From NCBI GenBank assembly GCA_016869195.1, contig VGET01000004.1, forward strand, positions 1-42,982: a stretch of DNA of 42,982 nucleotides, written 5' to 3'. Position numbers and translations under genes: made by a program. The notes below the pieces were generated by a model, which was given only the letters and a program-made list of their open reading frames with translations, searched no databases and was not told the DNA's origin. Of this stretch, positions 1 through 8,794 are shown piece by piece (position 1 is the stretch's first letter; every line of letters starts with the position of its first letter). Source of the stretch: Alphaproteobacteria bacterium. GTDB taxonomy: Bacteria; Pseudomonadota; Alphaproteobacteria; UBA828.

Positions 1-48
1 ACACCCCAGACCTGTCCCCCATCATCCATTCCAGTCCGAGGCCATCCC

Positions 49-2811
49 ATGCTGGGGAGTTTTGCGCAGCGCATCTTCGGTTCGGTCAATGAGCGCACGA
101 TTCGCGCCTATCGCGGCCAGGTTTCGGCCATTAACGGGCTCGAAAAGGAGCTGGAGCGGCTTTCGGACGCGGATTTACGCGCCCGAACCGATGAATTCCG
201 TGAGCGGATCGCCAAGGGAACCAAGCTGGACGACCTGTTGGCCCCCGCTTTCGCCACGGTACGCGAGGCCGCCAAGCGCACCATCGGGCAGCGCCATTAC
301 GACGTACAGCTGATCGGCGGCATGGTGCTGCACGAGGGCCGCATCGCCGAGATGGCCACCGGTGAAGGCAAGACGCTGGTCGCAACGCTGCCGGTTTACC
401 TTAACGCGCTCTGCGGCAAGGGCGTGCACGTCGTCACCGTGAACGACTATCTGGCCCGCCGCGATTCCGAATGGATGGGGCGGATCTATCGTTTCCTCGG
501 GCTGAGCGTCGGCTGCATCGTGCACGGCCTCGACGACGCGGTGCGGCGCGAGCAATACGGCTCCGACGTGACCTATGGCACCAACAACGAGTTCGGCTTC
601 GACTATCTGCGCGACAACATGAAGTTCTCGCTCGACACCATGGTGCAGCGGGAATTCAGCTACGCGATCGTCGATGAGGTCGACAGCATCCTGATCGATG
701 AGGCGCGCACGCCGCTGATCATCTCGGGCCCCGCCGAAGACAGCTCCGAGCTCTATCGCACGATCGATGCGATCATTCCCGAGCTGATCGAGGGTGACTT
801 CGAGAAGGACGAGAAGTCGCGCGCGATCAATCTGACGGACGCCGGCGTCGAGCGGCTTGAGAAACGCCTCGGCGAGCTCGGCGCGTTGAAGGGCCCGAAC
901 CTCTACGACTACGAGAACGTCACGATCGTGCATCACGTCAATCAGGCGCTGCGCGCGCACAAGATGTTCGAGCGAGACCGCGACTACATCGTGCGCGACA
1001 ACAAGGTCGTGATCATCGACGAGTTCACCGGCCGCATGATGCCCGGCCGGCGCTTCTCCGAGGGCCTGCATCAATCGCTCGAGGCCAAGGAGAAGGTGCG
1101 CATCCAGCCCGAAAATCAGACGCTCGCCTCGATCACCTTCCAGAACTATTTCCGCCTCTATCCGAAGCTCGCCGGCATGACCGGCACGGCAGCAACCGAG
1201 GCGGCCGAGTTCGGCGATATCTATCGTCTCGAGGTCACCCAGATTCCGACTAACCTGCCCTGCGTGCGCAAGGACGAGCATGACGAGGTCTACCGTACGG
1301 CCGAGGAGAAGTGGTCGGCCGTGGTCGAGGAGATCAAGGCCTGTCGCGGCACGGGCCAGCCGGTGCTGGTCGGCACGACCAGCATCGAGAAATCCGAGTT
1401 CCTGTCCGAGCGCCTGAAGAAGGCGGGCGTGCAGCACACCGTCCTGAACGCGCGCTATCACGAGCAGGAGGCGCACATCGTGGCGCAGGCCGGCCGGCTC
1501 GGCGCGGTGACGATCGCGACCAACATGGCGGGCCGCGGCACCGACATTCAGCTTGGCGGCAATATCGAGTTTCGCGTTCAGGACGAGTTGGCCCAGATCT
1601 CCGAGCCCGATGCACGCCAGCCGGCGGAGGCCAAGATCCGCGCGGAGGTATTGGCCGAGCGCGAGAAGGTGAAGCAGATCGGCGGGCTCTGCGTCATCGG
1701 CAGCGAGCGCCATGAGGCGCGGCGCATCGACAATCAGCTGCGCGGCCGCTCCGGCCGCCAGGGCGACCCCGGGCGATCCAAGTTCTTCCTCTCGCTCGAG
1801 GACGATCTCTTGCGCATCTTCGGCGGCGAGCGCATGGACGGGCTGCTCGGCAAGCTCGGCCTGAAAGAGGGCGAGGCGATCATCCATTCCTGGATCAACA
1901 AGGCGCTCGAGAAGGCGCAACAGAAGGTCGAGGCGCGCAATTACGAGATCCGCAAGAACCTGCTGAAGTTCGACGACGTGATGAACGATCAGCGCAAGGT
2001 GATCTACGAGCAGCGCAAGGATCTGATGCGCGCCACGTCGGTGACCGACACGCTGGACGACATGCGCGGCGAAGTGGTCGACGATATGATCGACGAATGC
2101 ATTCCCGAACAGAGCTATGCCGAGGAATGGAACCTCGAGAAGCTGGATGAGGACGTGAAGCGCGTCTTCAACCTGGCGCTGCCGATCAGGGCCTGGGCCA
2201 ATGAAGAGGGCATCGCGGACGAGGAAATCCGCGAGCGCATCGACGACGCCGTCAGCAAGAAGATGACGCAGAAGGCCGAGACCTATGGCCCTGAGATCTG
2301 GACCATGGCGGAGAAGAGCATGCTGCTACAGCTGCTCGACCAGACCTGGAAGGATCATCTCCTGGCGCTCGATCACCTCAGGCAGGGCATTGGGTTGCGC
2401 GCCTACGGCCAGCGTGACCCGCTGAACGAATATAAGCGCGAGGCGTTCGACATGTTCGACGCCATGCTGAAATCGTTCCGCGAGCGCGTCACCTCGGTGC
2501 TCGCCCACCTCGAGCTCAGGATCGAAGGCCAGCCGGCGCCGAGCGGTGGCCCCGGCCAGATCGCCGGCGTGGTCAAGCGGCCGGGCCAGGCGCCCTCAGG
2601 CACTCAGGCGGGCGGCCCTGGCGGCGTGCCGGCCAGCGCCGCCGCAACAACAGCCACGGCCGGTGCCGTCGCGGTCAGTGCTGTCGCGGCGCGGCCGGCA
2701 CCCGCCGTGCGGCGCGACGATCCCTCAACCTGGGCGAATACGCCGCGCAATGCCGACTGCCCCTGCGGCTCGGGCAAGAAGTACAAGCACTGCCACGGCA
2801 AGTTGGCGTAG
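49..2811 (+). CDS. secA: Preprotein translocase ATPase SecA
   Basis: SecA drives unfolded preproteins through the SecYEG channel at the inner membrane by ATP hydrolysis. The 920-aa product is full length. It has the Walker A motif ATGEGKT at residues 103-109, the DEAD-type helicase region with [14 protein letters not shown] near residue 208, and a second RecA-like domain with [12 protein letters not shown] near residue 490. After a Pro/Ala/Gly-rich linker it ends in the zinc-binding tail [14 protein letters not shown] (Cys904, Cys906, Cys915, His916), which binds SecB and phospholipid in known SecA proteins. The ATG at 49 is preceded by a weak GAGG and fits the family N-terminus. The gene is convergent with the SMP-30 gene, with a repeat-filled spacer between them. 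I see nothing odd in it. Confidence 0.98.
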   Translation: MLGSFAQRIFGSVNERTIRAYRGQVSAINGLEKELERLSDADLRARTDEFRERIAKGTKLDDLLAPAFATVREAAKRTIGQRHYDVQLIGGMVLHEGRIAEMATGEGKTLVATLPVYLNALCGKGVHVVTVNDYLARRDSEWMGRIYRFLGLSVGCIVHGLDDAVRREQYGSDVTYGTNNEFGFDYLRDNMKFSLDTMVQREFSYAIVDEVDSILIDEARTPLIISGPAEDSSELYRTIDAIIPELIEGDFEKDEKSRAINLTDAGVERLEKRLGELGALKGPNLYDYENVTIVHHVNQALRAHKMFERDRDYIVRDNKVVIIDEFTGRMMPGRRFSEGLHQSLEAKEKVRIQPENQTLASITFQNYFRLYPKLAGMTGTAATEAAEFGDIYRLEVTQIPTNLPCVRKDEHDEVYRTAEEKWSAVVEEIKACRGTGQPVLVGTTSIEKSEFLSERLKKAGVQHTVLNARYHEQEAHIVAQAGRLGAVTIATNMAGRGTDIQLGGNIEFRVQDELAQISEPDARQPAEAKIRAEVLAEREKVKQIGGLCVIGSERHEARRIDNQLRGRSGRQGDPGRSKFFLSLEDDLLRIFGGERMDGLLGKLGLKEGEAIIHSWINKALEKAQQKVEARNYEIRKNLLKFDDVMNDQRKVIYEQRKDLMRATSVTDTLDDMRGEVVDDMIDECIPEQSYAEEWNLEKLDEDVKRVFNLALPIRAWANEEGIADEEIRERIDDAVSKKMTQKAETYGPEIWTMAEKSMLLQLLDQTWKDHLLALDHLRQGIGLRAYGQRDPLNEYKREAFDMFDAMLKSFRERVTSVLAHLELRIEGQPAPSGGPGQIAGVVKRPGQAPSGTQAGGPGGVPASAAATTATAGAVAVSAVAARPAPAVRRDDPSTWANTPRNADCPCGSGKKYKHCHGKLA

Positions 2812-2884
2812 GTCCGAGTTGCTGGGCGTTCGTCACCCCCTCACCCTACTTCGGCTAGGCTCGCGCGAGCTCGCCAAGCCTCCG

Positions 2885-3050
2885 TATCCCTCTCCCCCTT
2901 CAAAGGGGGAGAGGAAAGGTGAGGGGGCCGCATCCAGGCGCTGCAGGCCGGCATCAGCGCTCGGAGGCGCGCGGCGCGCCACCTCTCCCAACCCTCTCCG
3001 CCCCTCGGGGCGGAGAGGGTGACGTGCGCCAGCGCGGCGGGTGAGGTGGG
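2885..3050. repeat. Palindromic repeat cluster, family A, copy 1
   Basis: The spacer between the convergent ends of secA and the SMP-30 gene holds two strong inverted repeats. The first has 12-bp arms CCTCTCCCCCTT (2889-2900) and its complement (2903-2914) with a 2-nt loop. The second has perfect 14-bp arms ACCCTCTCCGCCCC (2991-3004) and its complement (3007-3020), again with a 2-nt loop, and sits inside an outer CCACCTC/GAGGTGG pair that closes near 3049. The same design recurs at 11427-11556. The elements are REP-like, and any RNA made across them would fold into stable stem-loops. Confidence 0.8.
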
Positions 3051-3053
3051 AAA

Positions 3054-3938
3054 TTACAGCTTCGGCTTGTAGAGCGCGCGGCCGCGGCAGGGCACCGCGA
3101 TCTCCTCGAGCGCGTTGGTGCCGAGGTCGGTGACGACCGCGCCGTCCGCGCCTTCCCGGAACGCGATGTTGGTCGGGCGCTGGCCGTTGGTCTTGATGCG
3201 ATCGACGACCTTGCCGCCCCGATCGAGCACGGTCACATCGCCCTGGCCGAACACGGTGCAATAGAGCCGGCCGTCCTGCCCGAAGGCCATGCCGTCGGGC
3301 CCGACGAAGGCGCTCGGCGCGCCATTGATGACATTGCCGAACACCTCGCGCTTCGGCGCCGCCTGTCCGAACACGTCATAGCGATAGACGTTGCCCGACA
3401 GCGTCTCGTTGACATAGAGGATGTTGTCAGCATCGAACGCGATGCCGTTGGTGAAGCGAAGCCCGGTATCGAGCGTGCGCAGCACGCGACCGCTCTTCGG
3501 GTCGATGTCGAAGATGCGGCCGTGATAGGGGATGGTCTTGTAGTCCGAGCGGATCGCCTGACCGTCGATGAAGTCGTCGGGCAGAATCCCCGAATCGGTA
3601 AGGTAAAGATGGCCATCGGGACCGAAGGCGACGTCATTGGGCCAGAGATAGGGGTCGCCATCCGGCCCGACGAAGCGCTTCAGGATTTTGCCAGTGGGTG
3701 AAAGGCAGACGACGCTCTCCTGCTCGCCGCCCGCGGTCCACAGATTACCATCGCCGTCGATGGTGAGGCCGTTCGGTCGCCCGCCCGGCCGCGCGACCTC
3801 ATGGCGCTGGCCCTTGGCATCGACCCGGCTGACGCAAGCCCGAGCCTTCGCCATCTCGACGAGGTAGACCTGCCCGTCCTCGGTGCAGACCGGACCCTCG
3901 GGCTCCATCACGCCCGAGCACACAACGCGATTGGCCAT
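3054..3938 (-). CDS. SMP-30/gluconolactonase/LRE family protein
   Basis: The 294-aa product is a six-bladed beta-propeller of the SMP-30/gluconolactonase type, usually a metal-dependent lactone hydrolase acting on sugar lactones. Propeller signatures are visible: the metal-ligand Glu in the EGP segment near residue 14, RPNGLTIDGDGNLW, WPNDVAFGPDGHLYLTDSG, FTNGIAFDADNILYVNET and GPDGMAFGQDGRLY. No signal peptide is seen, so it is probably cytoplasmic. It lies alone between secA and accA, with different palindromic repeats on each side (family A downstream, family B upstream), which suggests an accessory insertion between core genes. The substrate cannot be read from the sequence. Confidence 0.85.
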   Translation of the reverse strand: MANRVVCSGVMEPEGPVCTEDGQVYLVEMAKARACVSRVDAKGQRHEVARPGGRPNGLTIDGDGNLWTAGGEQESVVCLSPTGKILKRFVGPDGDPYLWPNDVAFGPDGHLYLTDSGILPDDFIDGQAIRSDYKTIPYHGRIFDIDPKSGRVLRTLDTGLRFTNGIAFDADNILYVNETLSGNVYRYDVFGQAAPKREVFGNVINGAPSAFVGPDGMAFGQDGRLYCTVFGQGDVTVLDRGGKVVDRIKTNGQRPTNIAFREGADGAVVTDLGTNALEEIAVPCRGRALYKPKL

Positions 3939-4032
3939 GACCTCCCCTTCTCATTCTCGATCGTTGTTTGTCAGCGCACCGGCGGCGTTGACGAAGCATA
4001 CAGAGACGCGAACCTGAGCATCGCCCCCAGGT

Positions 4033-4108
4033 CGTCATGCCCGGATTTAATCCGGGCATCCAGTCTTGTTTCAAACCCTGGATGGCCGGGTCAAGCCCGG
4101 CCATGACG
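4033..4108. repeat. Palindromic repeat, family B, copy 1
   Basis: A 76-bp element is bounded by CGTCATG and its complement CATGACG. It contains two nested hairpins: GCCCGGAT-TTA-ATCCGGGC (4039-4057) and GGCCGGG-TCAAG-CCCGGCC (4084-4102). A related element lies at 17338-17432. It is a dispersed intergenic palindrome located upstream of the SMP-30 gene and downstream of accA. Confidence 0.75.
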
Positions 4109-4139
4109 AGAAAAAAGGGGCGCGCCGGCTGAGTGCCGC

Positions 4140-5108
4140 TCAGCCCAGGCCCTTCTGGCCGATCGCGAGGAATTTCTGGCGCCGGCGGCTGCGCACCTCG
4201 CCGCCCGGCACACCGCGGAAGGTATCGAGCGCGCGCTCGAGCGCCTCGCCGACCGCATTGATCGCGTCCTCGGGCTTGCGGTGCGCGCCGCCCAAGGGCT
4301 CGGGGATGATCTCATCGATCACGCCGAGCTTCAGCAGATCTTCCGCGGTCAATTTCAGCGCCTCGGCGGCTTCCTGCGCGTGCTCGGCGCTGCGCCAGAG
4401 GATCGAGGCGCAGCCCTCGGGCGAGATGACCGAATAGATCGCGTGCTCGAGCATGAGGATGCGGTTGGCGGTGGCGAGCGCGATGGCGCCGCCCGAGCCG
4501 CCCTCGCCGATGATCACGCTGACGATCGGCACGCGCAGATCGACGCAGGTTTCGATCGAGCGCGCGATGGCTTCGGCCTGTCCCCGTTCCTCCGCGCCGA
4601 CGCCGGGATAGGCGCCCGCGGTATCGACGAGGGTCACCACCGGCAGGTTGAAACGCTCGGCGAGCCGCATGAGCCTGACCGCCTTGCGATAGCCTTCGGG
4701 GTTCGGCATGCCGAAATTGTGCTTGATGCGGCTCTCGGTGTCCGCGCCCTTCTCCTGGCCGATCAGCATGATCGAATGACCGCGAAAGCGCCCGAGCCCG
4801 CCGATCACCGCGCGGTCCTCGCCGAACTTGCGATCGCCGGCCAAGGGCGTGAAATCCTCGATCAGGGCCTGCACATAGTCGAGGCAATGGGGCCGGAGCG
4901 CGTGGCGCGCGACGAGCGTTTTCTGCCAGGGGCTGAGCCGCGCATAGGTCTGGCGCAGCGTGCGGTCGACCTTGCCCTGAAGGCGCGCGACCTCTTCGAC
5001 GATGTTGAGCCCGCCCGAATCGCTCAGGTGGCGCAGCTCACGAATTTTCCCCTCGATCTCGGCGATCGGCTTCTCGAAGTCCAAATAGGAGCTCATCTCG
5101 TCGCTCAA
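4140..5108 (-). CDS. accA: Acetyl-CoA carboxylase carboxyltransferase subunit alpha
   Basis: AccA is the alpha subunit of the AccA/AccD carboxyltransferase, which moves the carboxyl group from carboxybiotin to acetyl-CoA to give malonyl-CoA for fatty-acid synthesis. The 322-aa length is normal. The crotonase-fold signatures are intact, including [50 protein letters not shown] and [16 protein letters not shown]. The start lies 9 nt after the stop of xerD, making it the last gene of a minus-strand operon of small membrane protein, 605-aa protein, xerD and accA. A xerD-accA neighbourhood is common in alphaproteobacteria (recalled). Confidence 0.97.
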   Translation of the reverse strand: MSDEMSSYLDFEKPIAEIEGKIRELRHLSDSGGLNIVEEVARLQGKVDRTLRQTYARLSPWQKTLVARHALRPHCLDYVQALIEDFTPLAGDRKFGEDRAVIGGLGRFRGHSIMLIGQEKGADTESRIKHNFGMPNPEGYRKAVRLMRLAERFNLPVVTLVDTAGAYPGVGAEERGQAEAIARSIETCVDLRVPIVSVIIGEGGSGGAIALATANRILMLEHAIYSVISPEGCASILWRSAEHAQEAAEALKLTAEDLLKLGVIDEIIPEPLGGAHRKPEDAINAVGEALERALDTFRGVPGGEVRSRRRQKFLAIGQKGLG

Positions 5109-5117
5109 TGGCCTTCC

Positions 5118-6086
5118 TCAGCGTGCGAGCGGGTGGTGATCGCGCACCACCGCCTTCAGCCGGTCATCGACAACATGGGTGTAAATCTCGGTCGTCGCAA
5201 TATCCGCGTGACCGAGCATGGTTTGTACCGCGCGCAAATCCGCCCCGTGAGCCAGCAGGTGACTCGCAAAGGCGTGGCGCAGCACATGGGGCGAAAGCCG
5301 CGCGGGCTCGATGCCGGCGGCGAATGCGAGGCCTTTCAGAAGTTGGCCGACGCGATGGCGGGTGAGCCGCCCGCCCGCGCCGCGCGAGGGAAAGAGATGG
5401 GGTGACGCCCGCCCAGGCAGATGGGTGGCGCGCGCCGCGAGATAGGCCTCGACCGCGAGCCGCGCGGGCTCGCCCAGCGGCACGACGCGCTCCTTCGAGC
5501 CCTTGCCACGCACGATCAGGCTTGCACCGTCGCGCGCGAAGGCCGAGAGCGGCAGGCCGGCGAGCTCGGAGACGCGCAGGCCCGCGGCATAGAGCAGCTC
5601 GATGATCGCGACCAGACGCAGCGCGTCGGCCCGGGCACGCACCGTTTTCGCACGCCCGACGCCGTCATAGGCCGCCTTGATCAGCACCTCGACCTCGGCC
5701 TCGCTCAGGATCTTGGGCAGAGGCCGCCCGAGCTTGGGTCCATCGATCGTGTCGGTCGGGTCGTCGCGCCGCGCGCCCTCCGCCACCAGGAAGGCGAAGA
5801 ACTGGCGCAGCGCCGACAAGCGCCGCGCGGCTGTGCGGGGCGAATAGGACGCCTTGGACAAGGCGACCAGATGGTCGCGCAGCTGCTCGCGCGTGGCCTC
5901 GGCCAGCGCACCCGGCGTGCGCGGAATCGTCTTGGCGACCGACGTCAGGTCACGCTGATAGGCCGCCACCGTGTTCTCGCTCGCGCCGCGCTCGGCCCTG
6001 AGCATCTCGACGAAGCGCTCGATCGCGCGCTCATCGGCCGCGGCGATGGCAGGCGTGTCTTGCTTGTTTTTTTGGCCGCCGCTCAT
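5118..6086 (-). CDS. xerD: Tyrosine recombinase XerD
   Basis: XerD acts with XerC at dif and FtsK to resolve chromosome dimers. The 322-aa product has an N-terminal SAM-like core-binding domain (about residues 20-105) and a catalytic domain with all expected residues: Arg171 (AAGLRVSEL), the beta-hairpin Lys196 (RGKGSKER), His267 and Arg270 (LSPHVLRHAFASHLL), His293 (LGHADIATTE) and the nucleophile Tyr302 (IYTHV). The ATG overlaps the stop of the upstream 605-aa gene in an ATGA junction, which suggests translational coupling. The core-gene context argues for the housekeeping recombinase rather than a mobile-element integrase. XerC cannot be excluded from the sequence alone. Confidence 0.92.
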   Translation of the reverse strand: MSGGQKNKQDTPAIAAADERAIERFVEMLRAERGASENTVAAYQRDLTSVAKTIPRTPGALAEATREQLRDHLVALSKASYSPRTAARRLSALRQFFAFLVAEGARRDDPTDTIDGPKLGRPLPKILSEAEVEVLIKAAYDGVGRAKTVRARADALRLVAIIELLYAAGLRVSELAGLPLSAFARDGASLIVRGKGSKERVVPLGEPARLAVEAYLAARATHLPGRASPHLFPSRGAGGRLTRHRVGQLLKGLAFAAGIEPARLSPHVLRHAFASHLLAHGADLRAVQTMLGHADIATTEIYTHVVDDRLKAVVRDHHPLAR

Positions 6087-7900
6087 AGGCCTTTGCCGAG
6101 CGCAGCCTCGAGCGCGAGCGTGCGGGCCGGAAGCGCGAGGCCGGCATTGTTGAGACTCTGCACCGTCAGCGCGAGTGTCAGGGTCGAGGCCCGGGTCGGC
6201 CCGTCATTGCCGAGCGCCGCGAGCGACAACAACCCGGTCTCGCCACTCCGCTGTTCGGCCGCCGCCTTGCCGAGCGCATCGACCAAGGCTGGTGGCGGCA
6301 CGGAGGCCGTTTCATTGCCGCCGCCGAGCGTGATGTCGAGCACCACCTGATCCGGCACCTGAAGCCCGAGCGCCTTCATCAGGGTCACGGTCAGGCTCGC
6401 GCGCTGCGCGGCCTCGGGCGTCGCGGTGCCGCCATTCACCTTGAGCCACGCGTCGAACAGATCCGGCTTGAACGGCTCGCCCGTCGTCTGCTCGGCCAAC
6501 GCCATCACCGGCCAGAGCGACACCGCGATATCGAACAGCGCTGGATCGCTCCGACCCTGCTCGGCGGCGAGCGTGTGCCAGCGCTTGGCCATGGCCGGCT
6601 CGCCGCCGGCAAGCAGGGCGCGCGCCGCATCGCCCGCAAAGAACGCGAGCGCAGGCGTCTGCTCGATCTTCGCGAGCAGGGGAAAGACGACGCGCGCGAA
6701 CATCGGGAACGCCTTGTCCTGGCGCGCACGCGCGAAGCCGGCCTGCATGAGCTTGGCCTGCCCGTCGGGAGTCGGCTCGGCCAGGATCGCGCGGTAGATC
6801 AGCGCGCGCGCCATCGGACCCGAGAGCTTCTCGGCTGCCTTTAGCGGGTTCGTGAGCTCGGCCTTCTTGAACTGCTGAACTTCGTAGAACTTACCGACGC
6901 TTTCGGCCGGCACGGTGCCAGCAAGCTCCGCCCGCTCCACGGCCGCCAGCCGAAGTTTCATCGGCGTATCGGCCGAGGCCGCGATGAGCCGCATCAACGC
7001 CGGATTCGCGCCCTCGCTCGCGCTTTCGGGGATTGGGCGCTTCGCCCGTTTCAGCATGGCGAAGTGCAAGGGCGTCGGATCGGGCAGTGCCTCGAGCTTG
7101 GCCTTGGAGCCGAGCACCGCATCTGCGAGCACGAGAAACGCCTTGTCCGGCTCGCCCCCATCGCGCAGCACGTCGAGCCCGATGCGCCCGGCCTCGGCCT
7201 CGCCACCGATGATCTGGCAGAAGATCAACGCCTTCTGCCAATAGGGCTCGCCCGAGCGCTTGACCTCCTCGCGCGTATGGGTGCAGGCGCGAGCGAACTC
7301 CTCGCCGCCCGCCAGGAAATCAAGATCGGTCTCGATGCGCGCCCTGACCGCATCAAGCGCCGGCGAGGTCGGCGCGTTCGCCAGCAGGGCGGCCGCAATC
7401 TGATATTCACCCATCGCGGCGAGAGCGCCCGCGCGCGCGGACAGGAACGAGCCCGGCGGGCCGCCGCCCTCGGGCGGGGTCGCCTGCGTCGCCAGGAGGC
7501 CGATCGCGAGCCGGCGCATGGTGAGCGAGGGCCCCGAGGTCGGCAGGCGCGCCATCAGCGCCTCGACATAGTCGCGCTTGGAGCCACGCCAGATCGTCGC
7601 GGGCAGATTGCCGCCGGCGCTCTCGCCAAGGCCAGTCCCATCCGGCCCGACCGCCTCGAGCTCGTCGATCTCGACCGCATCCTTGGACCGCGCGGGCTTT
7701 TGCGGCTGAAACACGTCTTCGTTTTCGGGCGCGTAGTCAGGCTCGAGCGGCTGCGCGTCGAGGCCCGGCAGAAGCTGGACTGGCCGATCGTCGTCGGCCA
7801 AGGCCTCGGCCCCGGCCGGGGCAAGGAGCCCCGCCGCAAGCAACGCCACCCCCAGAATCGAACCGCGCGCTCCGGACGAGCGCCGAGCCGCTCGTCTCAG
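6083..7900 (-). CDS. Exported protein of unknown function, probable CTG start
   Basis: I do not recognise a characterised family. The product is Ala/Leu-rich with many predicted helices after a signal peptide whose hydrophobic core is LGVALLAAGLLAPAGAEALA, so it is probably periplasmic; the mature part looks like a helical-repeat scaffold. A GTG at 7849 would give 588 aa, but it has no ribosome site and cuts the signal peptide short. A CTG at 7900 gives 605 aa with an Arg-rich N-region. It has AAGGAG 8 nt upstream (7909-7914), and it overlaps the stop of the preceding small gene as CTGA, like the ATGA junction at its own 3' end with xerD. I prefer the CTG start. The gene is the second of the operon ending in xerD-accA. 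It may serve the envelope or division, but this is only suggested by context. Confidence 0.8.
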   Translation of the reverse strand: MRRAARRSSGARGSILGVALLAAGLLAPAGAEALADDDRPVQLLPGLDAQPLEPDYAPENEDVFQPQKPARSKDAVEIDELEAVGPDGTGLGESAGGNLPATIWRGSKRDYVEALMARLPTSGPSLTMRRLAIGLLATQATPPEGGGPPGSFLSARAGALAAMGEYQIAAALLANAPTSPALDAVRARIETDLDFLAGGEEFARACTHTREEVKRSGEPYWQKALIFCQIIGGEAEAGRIGLDVLRDGGEPDKAFLVLADAVLGSKAKLEALPDPTPLHFAMLKRAKRPIPESASEGANPALMRLIAASADTPMKLRLAAVERAELAGTVPAESVGKFYEVQQFKKAELTNPLKAAEKLSGPMARALIYRAILAEPTPDGQAKLMQAGFARARQDKAFPMFARVVFPLLAKIEQTPALAFFAGDAARALLAGGEPAMAKRWHTLAAEQGRSDPALFDIAVSLWPVMALAEQTTGEPFKPDLFDAWLKVNGGTATPEAAQRASLTVTLMKALGLQVPDQVVLDITLGGGNETASVPPPALVDALGKAAAEQRSGETGLLSLAALGNDGPTRASTLTLALTVQSLNNAGLALPARTLALEAALGKGL

Positions 7901-8064
7901 GGTGGTAGCTCCTTGGTGATGGTGGCGTCGATCGGCTGTTTCGGTGGCGGGATGTCCCAGATCATCAGGAACGCGATCGCACCGCCGATCGCGAGGATCA
8001 CGATCAGCGCGAGCGCGCGCAATACCACGCTCTTGCCGCTATCGCTGCTTCGACTCGCTCTCAC
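7897..8064 (-). CDS. Small single-pass membrane protein
   Basis: This is a short protein with one transmembrane segment (LRALALIVILAIGGAIAFLMIW) followed by a Pro-rich periplasmic tail, IPPPKQPIDATITKELPP. Small proteins with a similar helix and a DIPPP tail are common beside the xerD/aroK region in alphaproteobacteria (recalled); no function is known to me. The start is uncertain. A GTG at 8064 gives 55 aa with only a weak ribosome site, and a longer reading to 8169 gives 90 aa but would run into the aroK leader. Its TGA overlaps the proposed CTG start of the next gene, so the two are probably coupled. It is the first gene of the xerD-accA operon and is divergent from aroK. Confidence 0.7.
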   Translation of the reverse strand: MRASRSSDSGKSVVLRALALIVILAIGGAIAFLMIWDIPPPKQPIDATITKELPP

Positions 8065-8195
8065 GGGGAACCATCCGGGTGCACGGGCGATCCGCTGTGC
8101 TAGAGTGCGTTCATGTCGAGTCGGGGCGAGTTTACCGAGCGAGTCGATCGTCTTCAATCGTCCGCCCATACTGGCGCCATGAATGGGGCCATTCG

Positions 8196-8774
8196 ATGAC
8201 CGGCGTCGCCCCCTGCCCGAACCTCGACCGCGCGATCGTGCTGGTCGGCCTCATGGGCGCCGGCAAGAGCGCGCTCGGCCGACGACTGGCCGCTAGGCTC
8301 GGTCTGCGCTTCGTCGACGCCGACGCCGAGATCGAGAAAGCCGCGGGCTGCTCGATCGAGGATTTCTTCGCGGCCCATGGCGAGCCGGCGTTTCGCGAGG
8401 GCGAGCGGCGCGTTGTGGCGCGGCTGCTCGGCGAAGGCCCGCACGTGCTCGCCACCGGCGGCGGCGCCTTCATGGACCCTGAGACAAGGCGGCGGATTCA
8501 CGAGCGTGGCATCTCAGTCTGGCTCCGCGCCGACCTCGACTTGCTGCTCAATCGCGTATCGCGGCGCGACGACCGCCCGCTCCTGAAGGACGGCGACAAG
8601 CGCGAGACCCTGGCGCGCCTGATCGAGGAACGCTACCCGATCTACGCCGAGGCGGACATCGTGGTCGACAGCGAGGACGTGCCGCACGAGCGCATGGTGG
8701 AGAAGATCGTCGACGCGCTGGCGACCTATCAGGCCGCGAACGGGGGTTGCGCGCGCGAGCCTGCGGCCGGATGA
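8196..8774 (+). CDS. aroK: Shikimate kinase
   Basis: Shikimate kinase phosphorylates shikimate to shikimate 3-phosphate in the aromatic amino-acid pathway. The 192-aa product has the P-loop GLMGAGKS (residues 18-25), the shikimate-binding VDADAEIE segment, the GGGAFMDPETR region and the LID-type RRDDRPLL segment. I chose the ATG at 8196 because homology begins directly after it. The frame stays open further upstream, but that extension crosses the divergent small membrane-protein gene and has no kinase features. It is 20 nt upstream of aroB, the usual aroKB pair. Confidence 0.95.
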   Translation: MTGVAPCPNLDRAIVLVGLMGAGKSALGRRLAARLGLRFVDADAEIEKAAGCSIEDFFAAHGEPAFREGERRVVARLLGEGPHVLATGGGAFMDPETRRRIHERGISVWLRADLDLLLNRVSRRDDRPLLKDGDKRETLARLIEERYPIYAEADIVVDSEDVPHERMVEKIVDALATYQAANGGCAREPAAG

Positions 8775-8794
8775 TCGCCGCCGACAGCTGAGCC

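Noticed and set aside
175-1920. Long minus-strand frame of 581 codons opposite secA
   Set aside because: It is antisense to conserved secA, has the low-complexity Arg/Leu/Asp composition of a GC-rich shadow frame, and no domain or ribosome site.
5118-6086. XerD as the integrase of a mobile element
   Set aside because: It is in an operon with accA in a core neighbourhood, with no att-like repeats or cargo genes around it.
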